Below, in pieces: positions 23,331 through 35,581 of a DNA stretch of 64,000 nt (position 1 is the stretch's first letter; each line of letters starts with the position of its first letter). Position numbers and translations under genes: made by a program. The stretch is taken from the NCBI GenBank assembly GCA_001972305.1, contig BDDD01001978.1:146945-210944 (forward strand), read 5' to 3'. The stretch comes from Cephalotus follicularis (taxonomy: Eukaryota; Streptophyta; Magnoliopsida; Oxalidales; Cephalotaceae). Under the pieces are notes generated by a model that made no database searches, was not told where the DNA came from, and saw nothing but the letters and a program-made list of their open reading frames with translations.

Positions 23331-24845
23331 GTAGGGGAAAGCCATACTGTAATTTCGAGTTTGATATCCATGCATGGTTTATGGTTTTGGATGTATAAAA
23401 TGCATAAATCTTGTACTGATTTTGTTACTGGATTGATACCATAATATGCTGGATATGTTTTGAGTATCTGCATGTTAGTTCTTTGCCTCGATTACCTGTT
23501 ATTATGCATGATTATGGGTTGTTAAGGCCACTGTTTGTTAAGTCGTGAGGAGGAAGACGACTGCTGTTGGAAAAGACATCGACGCCTTTTAAATAAACAT
23601 CGACGTCTTTTAGTTTTGCCTTGTTACTGATTGAAAGGGATTGACGTCTATTGAAAGACATCGACGCCCTAGGCTACCTACCTGGATTTTGACGTAAAAG
23701 ACATCGACGCCTAAGGTTCCTACCTTAACGCGTCGACGCCATCAACAATACGCTGTCGTTTTAGGGTTCCAGACCTTGAGCGTCGACGCGTATGAAATGG
23801 ACATCGATGCCTTCTGTTGAGGAACGCGCTGACACTGAGACTTGGACATCGACGCCTGTTGGAAAAGACATCGACGCCTTTTGGAAAGACATCGACGTCT
23901 TTGTTACTGTTTGGGGTTTTCTTCATCCAACAATACGAAACGATCCCGATTCCTGTTAGAGTGCATTTGAGCATATGTATGCATTGCATATGCACTGTTT
24001 ACTGCCTGACTGTATACTGTTTGTGAATTATTTATGATTTCTAAAGTATTGATATTTAGAGATGCATATATGAACTCGGAATATGATATTTTGAGTATGA
24101 AAATATGTATTGGTTAAATAACGTATTTTCAACCGAACTGATAAACAATTTACACTACTGAAACTGTTTATTGATATTTTCTACTGAAAATGTCTATTTT
24201 CAAATGTTGTCATTTTTGGAAACATTTTGGAAAAACAACTGCCTGTTGTAGATCTAAACGATCATTACTGTTTACTGTACTGTTACTGTTTAAATTCACT
24301 GTCTGCTCTGTGAATTGCTATGTGTTTGTGTTTGAGCTACTAGTTGCGTGGCGGAAGTTGCCAACGATGACTAGTGGTAGGGTTGTACCTAGGGGCCAGG
24401 AGCATGGCTAGGTGACTCACTGTACTGTTGCCTCGCTCGGTTGCCCGAAGTGGGGATCAGAGTGGGAGTGTAGCGTGGGGCCAGGAGTTGGCGGCGTTAT
24501 ACATATTGTTGTTGTGGTCCTATGTGGACATATTGTACTGTTTGTTGGTCCTTTACGGACATTACTGTGATTGCTGATGTAGCCCTGGCCGGGTTACTAC
24601 TGTACTGTTACTGCATACGTATATTTCTTGTATATGTAACACTGATAATTTACTGTACTGATATACATATACATATAATTTAATATATGTATAAACTGGG
24701 TCTCCACTGTTATATATATATATATGAACTGGTTTTTCTACACTGCATCATTTACGCATTCATATCATGACATGCATTATGTTAATCCCGATTTACTGTT
24801 ATGACTTGGCCGAGTGAGGACAAAGGCTAACCCCCTACTTTACAG
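23331..24845 (+). other. Predicted leader intron of L3
   Basis: The donor side is CCTAACTTGGAACAAAAG/GT and the acceptor side CTAACCCCCTACTTTACAG/A. Both sites are conserved in related LTRs although the DNA between is not. Size 1515 bp. The branch A to AG distance is only about 15 nt, so the true branch point may differ. Not shown experimentally. Confidence 0.5.
23570..23905. repeat. ACATCGACGCC-type array inside the L3 predicted intron
   Basis: About ten units (GACATCGACGCCTTTT, GCGTCGACGCC, GACATCGACGTCTTT). The arms differ from those of L1 and G2 (CAGTCGACTG). Confidence 0.8.
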
Positions 24846-27588
24846 ATTGATGTAGTGGACTGTTGGATCGGCATGGACGAAGATCAAGTTGTTGTATTCT
24901 TGATTTTGTTTATCCTCCTGTTTTGTACTAAATCCTTGTGGATTATGGTTTTGGGATGTGCCGTTATTATGGTTCTGTTCCTGATGGAGTTTTATTTTGT
25001 ACTGTAATTCACGCTCCGTTTTATGGGCGATTAACTATGATGAACTGTGTTTGGGTAGCGTGCGGTATGGGACGCACGTTATGAGTTTACGACTTATGTT
25101 TTGTTATGCTTCCGCAACTGTTGTTCTTGGAAAAGTTTTAAATTTTATGGATTTTACATGGGCTGTATTTTATGTTAATTGCCTTTACCGTTTTAATGTT
25201 GCGTTTTCCTGAACGGGGTGTGACACAACCAACCCGAGCTGCGAGGTCAACCTAAGGTTTGACTAACCATGAACATAGCCACCCCTCCCCCGACATCTCA
25301 GCAGAGGTGCCACGGACAAAAGGCCCTGGGGAGAAACATTGAAGTTTCACCAAGGCCAGGGCTGGGGAGACCTGCTCCTTTGCCCAGGGTCAACGACAAG
25401 GTCGGGTAAACAACTCATAACAACAAAGTATATAAAACAACAAGTGAATTATATACGGTCTCGGGCAAAATGCCAAGGACCCACAACATCCAAGAAGTCA
25501 TATACATGTTTACAAAAACATGATTTACAAGACATAGACATCAACAAGTCTATACAAAAACCCCAAGAATTTCCCCAAATGCATGAAGGTGCCCGTGGCC
25601 GAGGAGCCATCCTAAGGTGCTGCGTCAGGCGTCTACCTCTTTCAACATGCTATCCTTAGTGGATCTCAAGAACCCTGCTGCCCCGCTTCCTCTGCACACA
25701 AAACTGAGAGGGGATTAGTCCAACTGACCAGTGAGTAAGATCAAGGAATATCCTGGGCAAACCCACTTCCACCGGGGTGCCAAGAGCCAAGGTAAAACGT
25801 GCCCTGCCCCAACTGGGCCGAGGACAACCCATATCCACTGCTCAACAAAACAAGGCAGAGGTGAAAACATACAAAGATATCGATAAAAGGAAACCCGAGG
25901 AGACGTCAGAGCTACCAACTCAATGACCGACCTCAAGGAAAGAAGATAAACAACAGGTTATATGTCAGAACATGCCAAGGATCCAAGGATCAACAAAAGA
26001 TCATACTCTAAGGATCAACATTTATCAGGGGACTACTGGTACTGTATCAATCACAAGCACATTCCACACACGCACATGCACACATCATACTCACACACTT
26101 CCATAGCCAGAATCACCTCAGCAAGCACAAATAACAACTCCTTTGAAGATCCATCAACGCGGTCATGGGCTACATGACTGTACACATCCCTCATATACGC
26201 ATATAGATACCCACTTCCAGAGCACCTCATGAACATCGGTAGAAGGGCTACGCAAGCACTCCTTCCCCAGCAATCACACGTTGGCGCACCTCACTACATG
26301 AACATTGATCGAGGGGCTATGCAAGCCCACCCCCGTCGGCCATCACGAGCTCAGCACTACACCATATGAACATCGATCGAGGAGCTACCTCTCAGCAATC
26401 ACGTAGCGTTGGTATCATCCAAGGGGCCCGTGAATCACCGCTCAGCTCTACCCTTGACGAGATGACAGAGGAGAACATCGGCTCAGAGGTAAGTGTATCA
26501 CCACTTAGACCATCTTGGGCCGACAATCTCATGCCCGAAGACTCCATTATGGCCTGACCAGAGAAGATAGTGGTTCCTCGGCTGCCCCTACACATCATTC
26601 CATCATAGATCAATGAAATGAGCAGATCCGGGTATGGAACCCAGGCACAGTCACACTCAACAGTTCATCATAGACAATGGCACTGCTGAATGGAATAGGG
26701 ATCGAATGCCCACTCCTCCATCAACCACAATAAGTCTCATACATAACCAAGTAACCAGTAACCAGTAACCAGTACCCGTGGGCAACAACACATGATATCA
26801 AAATAAAGCATGAATACTTAAACAGAAAGGGGGAAATAATAGGTTCAACCCAGGCATCGAGACAACAATTTTCACATGCAATATCAACAGATGACAGGAG
26901 AAGAAATCCTAGTCAAGATAATATCATGGAAGGGCATATAAATAGTAAACTCTCAGTTATCAATTGATAGAAAGAAGAACATCCCACTCACTAGTATCAA
27001 TAGCTTCCTCGGCTAGCTTCCTTGTTGTGCGGACTCCGTGCCTAGATCATCCTCTGCAAGATCAACACATAACAACGCTTAGCCACCATGAACAGACATT
27101 TCTGAAGTCATGCATGAACCACATACATCCATGAAAACCAAGGCAAAGCTCTTCCTCGGCCTCATAGATCGCCTCAACACCAACAAAGCAACGTACCATA
27201 ATGTACCGAGGAGAACTCTTACCCGCTAGACGCGTAGACGGGTAAGGAAAGTCCCAACCTCAAACAGCGATCGAAGCTTCAGAAGAAAGATGAAGAAGGA
27301 AGAAGAAAGATGAAATCTCGCTCTCTCAAATGCTTCTTCAGGCGTGAGATGATGTATGTGATGTCTGCCGAAAGCCAACTGCCAAGCTTCCTAAGTAAGC
27401 TTTGCACACTTCCCAACACCAAACAAATATCTCTTATCTCTTATCACATTGGGCCTTAACCAAGCCCAAAGCCAAACTAACACTTCTCCAAGAAAAGAGC
27501 CCAAGCCGTTCACAACCAAGGAGAAAAAGAAAAAGTTCCCCGAAGCCCCAAACATCAATTTACCCAAAAATTAATGCGGGTCGTTACA

Positions 27589-27605
27589 TCCTCTTCCCCT
27601 TAAGG
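27589..27605 (-). promoter_or_regulatory. Polypurine tract of G1
   Basis: The minus strand reads TTAAGGGGAAGAGGA immediately before the 3' LTR (TGTAACGACCC). It would prime plus-strand DNA synthesis. Confidence 0.8.
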
Positions 27606-27639
27606 AATTTTGTCCTCAAAATTCCAGCTCTGGTCCAGG

Positions 27640-29006
27640 GAACAAGTCAGGGTAATGCTCCGTCATCTGGTCCTCATGTTCCCAGGTAGCCTCTCCTGCT
27701 ACATGGTTTCTCTACAAGATCTTCACAAAGGGAATGGTCTTGTTCCTCAACACCTATTCTCGGCGGTCTAAGATTTACTCTGGGGTTTCCTCATAAGCCA
27801 ACACTGGTAAATCCTCCTCGGACAACACCACTGGCTCGGTCAACACATGGGAAGGATCAGCAACGTATTTCCTCAGCACAGATACGTGGAACATGTCGTG
27901 CACTCTGGCCATCCCCTCAGGGAACACCAGACGATAAGCCACTGGTCCGATCCTTTACACAATCTCAAAGGGACCTATGTACCTTGGGCTAAGCTTCCCA
28001 AGCTTACCAAAATGAACAATCCCCGTGTAGGGTGACACCCTGAGGAAAACCTTGTCACCTACAGAGAATTCCAAGTCCTTACGACATTTGTCTGCATAGC
28101 TCTTCTGCCTACACTGGGCCGCACGCAAACGATCTCGGATCACATTCACCTTCTCTGCTGCGTCCTGTACCAACTCTTGTCATAGAAACCAGTGTTCTCC
28201 CACCTCATTCCAACACAAAGGGGTTCGACAACATCTGCCGTACAAAGCCTCATAAGGAGCCATACCAATGATCTCCTGATAGCTGTTGTTGTAGGCGAAC
28301 TCTATCAAAGTCAAATGGTCATCCCAACTTTCTCGAAAATCCATGACATAGGCTCTAACATGTCCTTAAGAATCTGGATAGCACGCTCAGACTGCCCATC
28401 GGTCTGAGGATGGTATGCCGTACTGAGTTGCAACTCCGTACCCAACGTCCTCTGCAAGCTCCGCCAGAATCTTGATGTGAACCTCGGGTCTCTATATGAA
28501 ACTATGCTGCTGGGGATCCCATGTAACCTGATCACACCGTCCACATACAACCGAGCTAACTTGTCCAAACTGAAGTCCTTCCTTATAGGTATGAAGTGAG
28601 CAGACTTGGTCAGACGATCAACAATCACCCATATTGTATCATGCTTACTCCTCATCCAAGGAAAACCTGTGACAAAGTCCATCGATATGCTGTCCCATTT
28701 CCATACTGGAATAGGAAGCGGTTGAAGAAGACCTGAACGCTTTTGTTGCTCAGCCTTCACCTGCTGGCACGTCAAGCACCTTGCCACGAACCTAGCAATC
28801 TCATGCTTCATTCCCCGCCACCAAAAAGACTGCCTTAGGTCACGATACATCTTGGTACTTCCAGGATGCATTGACCAAGGAGAACGATGAGCTTCTTCCA
28901 GGATCTCTTGCTTGATCGTCTCGACATGTGGTACGCATATCCTCTTCCCAAACATCAGAGCACCATAACCCCTGATGTGGAAGTCAGTCCGAGAACCCTC
29001 TCTGAC
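27640..29006 (-). pseudogene. pol: G1 integrase with C-terminal chromodomain-like region
   Basis: Integrase inserts the DNA copy. The zinc-binding region (MHPGSTKMYRDLRQSFWW, then CLTCQQVKAEQQ) is intact. The core has MDFVTGFP, then VSYRDPRFTSRFW and GQSERAIQ. The second catalytic Asp of the usual (S/C)DRD is Tyr here, which would inactivate the enzyme. A one-base deletion near 28358 shifts the frame just after QILKDML; the rest (AYNNSYQ, then GDKVFLRVSPY, then LSPRYIGPFEIV) is in the next frame. The C-terminal part (VFPEGMARVHDMFHVS, KILWRNH, EATWEHEDQM) resembles the degenerate chromodomain of Tekay-type elements and has TAA stops at 27957-27955 and near 27775. Confidence 0.88.
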
Positions 29007-30520
29007 TTATTTCAACAACTTAACCAACCTCCAGTCCTTCTCTTGCGCTCCCCAGATCTGCTCTTCCCAAACAGACCTCACTCGCAGAGAAGCCAACATC
29101 GCTCCACTGTCCTCGGCAGACAGCTTTGCCCACAAAGATCTCAACTGTTCCAACATCGGCAAGTAAACCAACCGTACATGGGCCAAGGAAGCGGAAGACT
29201 TTCTGCTCAACGCATCAGCAACCACATTGGCCTTACCAGGATGATACTCGATGGTACAATCGTAATCCTTGATGAGATCAATCCATCTCCTCTGCCTCAT
29301 GTTCAAATGTGGTTGAGAAGACAAATACCTCAAACTCTGGTGGTCAGTAAAGATCTGGCAAACCTCACCATACAGATAATGATGCCATATCTTCAAAGCA
29401 AACACCACCGCAGCTAACTCCACGTTGTTCATAGGGTAATTGAGCTCATGAACCTTCAACTGCCGAGAAGCATAGGCAATAACCTCCCCTTCTTGCATCA
29501 ACACACAACAAAGGCCATGCAAAGAAGCATCACTGTAAACCACAAAACCAACTCCTGGAGAAGGAAGGGTCAACACTGGAGCTGACGTAAACCTATCCTT
29601 CAGCGTCTGGAAGCTCTTCTCATAGTCCTCCGACCAAACGAACTTCACATCCTTCCTTGTCAACTTTGACAGAGGAGCCGCTATTGCGGAGAATCCCTCA
29701 ATGAATCTTCGGTAATAGCCAGCAAGTCCAAGGAAACTGTGCACTTCAGGTACGCTCTTGGGTCTTTCCCAGGTCAACATAGCTTCAACCTTCCTCGGGT
29801 CCACTTCAACACCTTGGCCTGAGATCACATGGCCCAAAAACACAACCTTGTCCAACCAAAACTCACACTTACTGAGCTTAGCATACAACTCATGGTTTCT
29901 CAAGGTCTGCAAAACAATCCTCAGGTGTTCCTTATGCTCAGCCATACTCCGCGAGTATACCATCACGTCGTCTATGAACACCACCACAAAGGTGTCCAAG
30001 AAGGGTTAGAACACTCGATTCATCAAATCCATGAAAGCGGCCGGTGCATTGGTTAAACCAAACGGCATAACTGAGAACTCATAGAGACCATAATGAGATC
30101 TAAAGGCTATCTTCGGAACATCCTCTTCCATCACCTTCAACTGGTGATATCCAGACCGAAAATGTATCTTAGAGAACACACAGGTGTCTCAGAATTGATC
30201 AAAAAAGTCATCGATTCTTGGCAACGGATACTTGTTATGCACAGTGACCTTGTTGAGTTGCCTATAGTCGATACACAAGCGCATAGCTCCATCCTTCTTC
30301 TTCACAAACAGGACCGGAGCACCCCATGGAGAACTACTAGGTCAGATAAATCCTTTATCCAACAAGTCTTCCAACTGTATCTTTAGATCTTTCAACTCTA
30401 CAGGTGCCATATGGTAAGGAGCAAGGGATATAGGAGCCGCACCAGGGATCAACTCAATCTCAAATTCTATTTCCCTGTCTAGAGTAGGACCTGGTAACTC
30501 GTCGGGGAAGACATTGGGAA
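29007..30520 (-). pseudogene. pol: G1 reverse transcriptase and RNase H
   Basis: RT copies the RNA genome and RNase H removes the RNA strand. RT blocks visible: [65 protein letters not shown] and the catalytic [12 protein letters not shown]. RNase H reads [15 protein letters not shown], then [20 protein letters not shown] and [12 protein letters not shown], ending [17 protein letters not shown]. In-frame stops are at 30344-30342 (TGA), 30191-30189 (TGA) and 30008-30006 (TAA). All are in one frame with no indel, so the enzyme would be whole but for point changes. Confidence 0.92.
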
Positions 30521-31020
30521 ACTCACAAACCACGGGTATGTCCCTTACCTCTGGCTTAGACATCCGAGTATCCACCATATGAACTAAGAATCCTTGCGCA
30601 CCTTTACCCAAAGCCTTACGTGCAACCATAACCGAGATCAACTTCAGAGGTGTCGAGCGCTGCTCGCAAAATAACTCCATGCCTGACTCATCGGGCAAGC
30701 AAAAGGAAACAACCTTACGCGAACAATCGACCACTGCTCGGTGCCTTACCAGCCAATCCATGCCCAGGATGGCATCAAAGTACTCAATCTTGAAAGGGAT
30801 TAAGTCAGCTACAAAACTTCGTTCCTTGATCACAGCATTACAACCTCTGTACACTCGTTCTACACGGTAACTCTGGCCTGTAGGAATAGATACAGCGATC
30901 TCTTCGTCCAAGGAACTTAACACTCCACATGCACGTATGCAAAATGCATGGGCAACGAAAGATAAAGAGGCTCCCATGTCAAACAAAACCGTGGCATCTC
31001 TGCCGAAGATAAGAGCCTTA
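30521..31020 (-). pseudogene. pol: G1 aspartic protease
   Basis: In frame with gag and RT. It reads ATVLFDMGASLSFVAHAF, then FDAILGMDWLVRHRAVVDC. The active-site triad is DMG rather than DSG/DTG; the second residue is normally Ser or Thr, so activity is doubtful. The C-terminal linker (DIPVVCEFPNVFPDELPG) leads into RT. Confidence 0.9.
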
Positions 31021-32363
31021 CCTATAGCCACATCCGCGGATCCAAGAGCATCTTCTCTGTTAAGAGCATAGACTCTAGCTGTCGCTACTGGTCTACCCTG
31101 TTGACGACTTCCTCTAGCCCTGGATGATCCCACTTGCGAAGCCATTGATCCACCTCTGGCTTCCGCAGGTTGTCTATTACAAGTAGCTGGTCCAGGTGTC
31201 GTCGAGGTCTGCTGAGCTTGTGGACAATTCTCCTTGATATGCCCAACCTGGTCACACTGGAAACATTCACTGGTCTCTGCTCTACAGTTGCCAAAGTGGA
31301 AGCGACCACACCTCTGGCACTTGCGAGGCTGTCGAGAAACTGATGAACTCGGGTGCTTGCTCTGCTGCCCACCACTGGCTGTAGGAGGATTCATCTGCTG
31401 CGAAGAAAACATCCCCTGGCCATCAGACTTGGCCAGTCTCCGGTTTTCACCGTCAACTTGCTTGTGGGAGAAACGTCTTTTTCGTTTCCCTTGTCCTCGG
31501 GAGGAACCCTCCCCTTGAGCATCCTGCTGTCCATCTCTCTTCTGTCCCTTTTCCTGGCAATTCCTCTGCTTCGTAATACTTTGCTCAACCCTCTTGGCAG
31601 ATTCCACCAAATCTCCAAAGATAGTCCAGTTGGTTGCTGCCACAGTATGTCTCATCTCAGGCCTCAACCCATCCAAGAATTTCTCACACCTCTCCTCTTG
31701 GTCTGCAACCAAAGCTGGAGCAAAATGAGACAACTCCATAAAGCGGTATTCATATTGGGTCACGGTCATATTCCCCTGACGCAAGTGCAAAAACTCTCTC
31801 CTCTTCTCCTTCACGAAGGTAGCCGGGGAGAAGTACTGACGAAACTCTCGCTTGAAAACATCCCAAGTGATCATAGCAATGTTGGTATGCCTAGCTTGGA
31901 GAGCTTCCCACCATCAAAGATCATTCTTCCTTACCAAGAAGATGGCAAGTCCAACGTGTGAGTCATCGGAAACTCCCATCTGTACAAAGATCATCTGAAG
32001 ATGATTCAACCATGCCTTTGCATCAGCTAGATCATCCGTTCCCTCAAAGGTTGTAGCGCCTAAACGTTTCAAACGTTCAACCGGTAAAGCTTGAGGTCGA
32101 GAACCACTCAAAGCTTGTGCTATGATCATAGCAAACTACATCCACCCTACATGACTACCAATACCAATCAGAGGAGGTACCTGCGCTGCTGACTGCACAG
32201 CCGGGACCTCAGCTGCCACAGCCGGTCCAGTCTCTTGTCCAACCATCCCAGGGTTAACCTGCACACCAGGTCTAACATGAGGTAGTTCTTGATCAACATG
32301 TGGTGGGGAGGTCTCTCTTCCTCTACCCCGACCACGTTCTCGAGTCTGACGCGAAGGCACCAT
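31021..32363 (-). pseudogene. gag: G1 gag with two zinc knuckles
   Basis: The start is ATG at 32363 (MVPSRQTRERGRGRGR). The first 75 residues are basic then Ala/Pro-rich. The capsid part reads FEGTDDLADAKAWLNHLQ, FKREFRQYFSPATFVKEKRR and LRQGNMTVTQYEYRFMELS. A basic linker is followed by CQRCGRFHFGNC and CFQCDQVGHIKENC; the second is a standard CCHC knuckle, the first one residue short. Stops at 32138-32136 (TAG) and 31916-31914 (TGA) are in frame; otherwise the gag-protease frame is continuous. Confidence 0.9.
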
Positions 32364-32623
32364 CTACCTTCACATGCAAGCTTAGGGCATTACTAACATG
32401 TATACTACATGAAATGCATACCCCCCAAAAGTCTCCAAATAAAACACAAGGAAACTAAACCGGTCTCTCTGTAACCAAAAAGCTGACACGCCCCATTCCC
32501 GAGCACCCCCACCCGAGGACAGTCGTGCCAGGTGGAAGGATCCCCTCCCCCCCCCCCCCCCCAAAAAAAAGTCTCCAAAGAAAACACAAGGAAACTAAAC
32601 CGGTCTCTCTGTAACCAAAAAGC
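32364..32623 (-). repeat. G1 leader with a 140-bp tandem duplication of the LTR/PBS junction
   Basis: The segment starting GTCTCCAAA(T/G)AAAACACAA occurs at 32431 and again at 32571. Each copy runs through GTAACCAAAAAGC into the LTR end TGACACGCCCC...GGATCCCC. The first copy ends in a run of 16 C (32547-32562) and 8 A (32563-32570), where the LTR proper continues CCACCTGGATCC. The likely PBS reads TTGGTTACAGAGAGACC on the minus strand, a poor match to initiator tRNA-Met. Confidence 0.75.
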
Positions 32624-35581
32624 TGACACGCCCCATTCCCGAGCACCCCCACCCGAGGACAGTCGTGCCAGGTGGAAGGATCCCCCACCTGGATCCCTAA
32701 CCAAAACCCCAACAAACAAAGACTAACCCTAAGGCCAAGGGCAGGCGTTAAAACACGCTGCCGAGGAGAGCCATGCTCCCCAGGCTAAACGCACCTAAGG
32801 CATAGAAACAAGAAATGCCCGTGCACAAGGAAACGACAACGTTTAAAATAAGCTAAGCCTGGGATCAAAACAAGGGCCCAGGGACAAACGCCAAGCATGG
32901 GACAAATACCCGAGGTCCCTCCAACACTCAACTTACATTAAGGAGATGAAATCTCACCCCGACCCAGTACCGAAGGGATCCACCAGGGCTCACCCGAAAA
33001 AACATCTTCAGGAATCGAGCTGGTCCGAGGTTGGGAGGACGGGCAAAACTAAGGAAAACTTCTTACTCTCACTTAACGCCTGCGAGCATGCCAAGGGACA
33101 AACACCCGGGGACGCCACCAGACCTCAGCTTAGGGTCAACCAACTCGATCTGCGAGGTCAACCTAGGTCTGACTAACCATGAACATAGCCACCCCTCCCC
33201 CGACATCTCAGCAGAGGTGCCACGCCCAAATGGCCCCGGGGAGAAACATTGAAGTTTCACCAAGGCCAGGGCTGGGGAGACCTGGTCCTCTGCCCAGGGT
33301 CAAACGACCCTCGAACTCATACGTCGTCCATCCACCCTAAACCCTTAACATAAACAACGACAAGTCCGGGTAAACAACTCATAAAAACAAAGTATATAAA
33401 ACAACAAGTGAATTATATACGTTCCCGGGCAAAATGTCAAGGACCCACAACATCCAAGAAGTCATATACATGTTTACAAAAATAGGATTTACAAGACATA
33501 GACATCAACAAGTCTATACAAAAACCCCAAGAATGTCCCCAAATGCATGAAGGTGCCCGTGGCCGAGGAGCCATCCTAAGGTGCTGCGTCAGGTGTCTAC
33601 CTCTTTCAACACGCTATCCTTAGTGGATCTCAAGAACCCTGCTACCCTGCTTCCTCTGCACACAAAATTGAGAGGGGATTAGTCCAACTGACTAGTGAGT
33701 AAGATCAAGGAATATCCTGGGCAAACGCACTTCCACCGGGGTGCCAAGAGCCAAGGTAAAACATGCCCTGCCCCAACTGGGCCGAGGACAACCCATATCC
33801 ACTGCTCAACAAAACAAGGTAGAGGTGAAAATATACAAAGATATCGATAAAAGGAAACTCGAGGAGACATCAGAGCTACCAACTCAATGACCGACCTCAT
33901 GGAAAGAAGATAAACAACAGGTTATATGTCAGAACATGCCAAGGATCCAAGGATCAACAAAAGATCATACTTTAAGGATAAAAATTTATCAGGGGACTAC
34001 TGGTATTGTATCAATCACAAGCACGTTCCACACACGCACATGCACACATCATACTCACACACTTCCATAGCCGAAACCACCTCGGCAACCAGAAATAACA
34101 ACTCTGTTGAAGATCCATCAAAGCTATCATGGGCTGTACACATCCCTCATATACGCATATAGATACCCACTTCTAGAGCACCGCATGAATATCAGTAGAA
34201 GGGCTACGCAAGCACTCCTTCCCCTGCAATCACACGTTGGTGCACCTCACTACATGAACATCGATCGAGGGGCTACGCAAGCCCACCCCCGTCGGCAATC
34301 ACGAGCTCGGCACTACACCATATGAACATCGATCGAGGAGCTACCTCGTCGGCAATCACGTAGCGTTGGTATCGTCCAAGGGGCCCGTGAATCACCACTC
34401 AGCTCTACCCTTGATGAGATGATAGAGGAGAACATCGGCTCAGAGGTAAGTGTATCACCACTTAGACCATCTCGGGCCGACAATATCATGCCCGAAGACT
34501 CTATTATGGCCTGACCAGAGAAGATAGCGGATCCTCGGCTGCCCCCCCACATCATTCCATCATAGACCAATGAAATGAGCAGATCCGGGTATGGAACCCA
34601 GTCACAGTCACACTCAACAGTTCATCATACACAATGGCACTGCTGAATGGAATAGGGATCGAACGCCCACTCCTCCATCAACCACAATAAGTCTCATACA
34701 TAACCAAGTAACCAATACCTGTGGGCAACAACACATGATATCAAAATAAAGCGTGAATACTTAAACAGAAAGAGGGAAACGATAGGTTCAACCCAGGCAT
34801 CGAGACAACAGTATTCACATGCAATATCAACAGATGACAGGAGAAGAAATCCTAGTCAAGATAATATCATGGAAGGGCATATAAACAGTAAACTCTCAGT
34901 TATCAATTGATAGAAAGAAGAACATCCCACTCAAAACGTAAACTCTCAATTATCAATTGATAGAAAGAAGAACATCCCACTCACTAGTATCTGTAGCTTC
35001 CTCGGCTAGCTTCCTTGTTGTGCAGACTCCGTGCCTAGATCGTCCTTTGCAAGATCAACACACAACAACGCTTAGCCACCATGAACAAACATTTCTGAAG
35101 TCATGCATGAACCACATACATCCATGAAAACGAAGGCGAAGTTCTTCCTCGGCCTCGTAGATCATTTCAACACCAACAAAGCAACGTACCACATCGTTCC
35201 AAGGAGAACTCTTACCTGCTAGACCCGTAGACGGGTAAGGAAAGTCCCAACCTCAAATAGCGATCGAAGCTTCAGAAGAAAGACGAAGGAGAAAGAAGAA
35301 AGATGAAAGCTCACTCTCTCAAATGCTTCTTCAGGCATGAGATGATGGATGTGATGTCTACCAAAAGCCAACTGCCAAGCTTCCTAAGTAAGCTTTGCAC
35401 AATTCCCAACACCAAACAAATATCTCTTATCTCTTATCATATTGGGCCTCAACCAAGCCCAAAGCGAAACTAACACTTCTCCAAATAAAGAGCCCAAGCC
35501 GTCCCCAAACACGGACAAAAAGAAAAATTTCCCCCAAGCCCCAAACATCAATTTACCCAAAAATTAATGCGGGTCATTACA
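32624..35581 (-). repeat. 5' LTR of G1
   Basis: A 2958-bp LTR, continuous, from GCGGGTCATTACA at its right (5') end to TGACACGCCCC at its left (3') end. A 50-bp tandem duplication (34888-34937 and 34938-34987) is absent from the left LTR at about 26945, so it arose after insertion. Confidence 0.9.
33656..35215 (-). other. Predicted leader intron in the G1 5' LTR
   Basis: Donor TAGCAG/GTAAGAG at 35215 is a near-perfect plant donor. The acceptor is GGACTAATCCCCTCTC...GTGTGCAG/AGG at 33656. Size 1560 bp. The same sites are in the left LTR. The arrangement (CTAA branch, C-rich run, CAG) mirrors that of the TGTAACGCCC family. Confidence 0.45.

Larger units (their letters stand above)
22381..25225 (+). 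mobile_element. L3: solo LTR of the TGTAACGCCC family
   Basis: A 2845-bp unit from TGTAACACCCGAGATTTTC to GAACGGGGTGTGACA with perfect TSD CAACC (22376-22380 and 25226-25230). Order along the plus strand: GTCGAC array (22565-22715), TATA-like GCATAAAAG (23082-23090), donor-like AAAAG/GTAGGGG (23331), a second array (23570-23905), acceptor-like CAG (24845) and the LTR end. No coding region. Confidence 0.88.
21863..27588 (-). repeat. 3' LTR of G1, split by L3
   Basis: LTR sequence is at 21863-22380 and 25231-27588 and aligns collinearly with 32624-35581. It keeps a donor-like site near 27222 (TAGCGG/GTAAGAG; the intact copy in the 5' LTR reads TAGCAG/GTAAGAG) and an acceptor-like GTGTGCAG near 25695. 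No GTCGAC arrays are seen in this family. Confidence 0.9.
21863..35581 (-). mobile_element. G1: complete but decayed chromovirus-like Ty3/gypsy element
   Basis: Minus-strand element with LTRs 21863-27588 (3', holding L3) and 32624-35581 (5'). LTRs read TGTAATGACCCGC...GGGGCGTGTCA, about 2.9 kb each without the insertion. The internal part is only 5 kb: gag, protease, RT, RNase H, integrase and a C-terminal chromodomain-like region. Expected TSDs (AATCT at 21858-21862, CAGCT at 35582-35586) match at three of five bases, so the insertion is old or the TSD has eroded. It splits the gag of C1. Long LTRs and the C-terminal region suggest the Tekay/Del branch. Confidence 0.9.
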
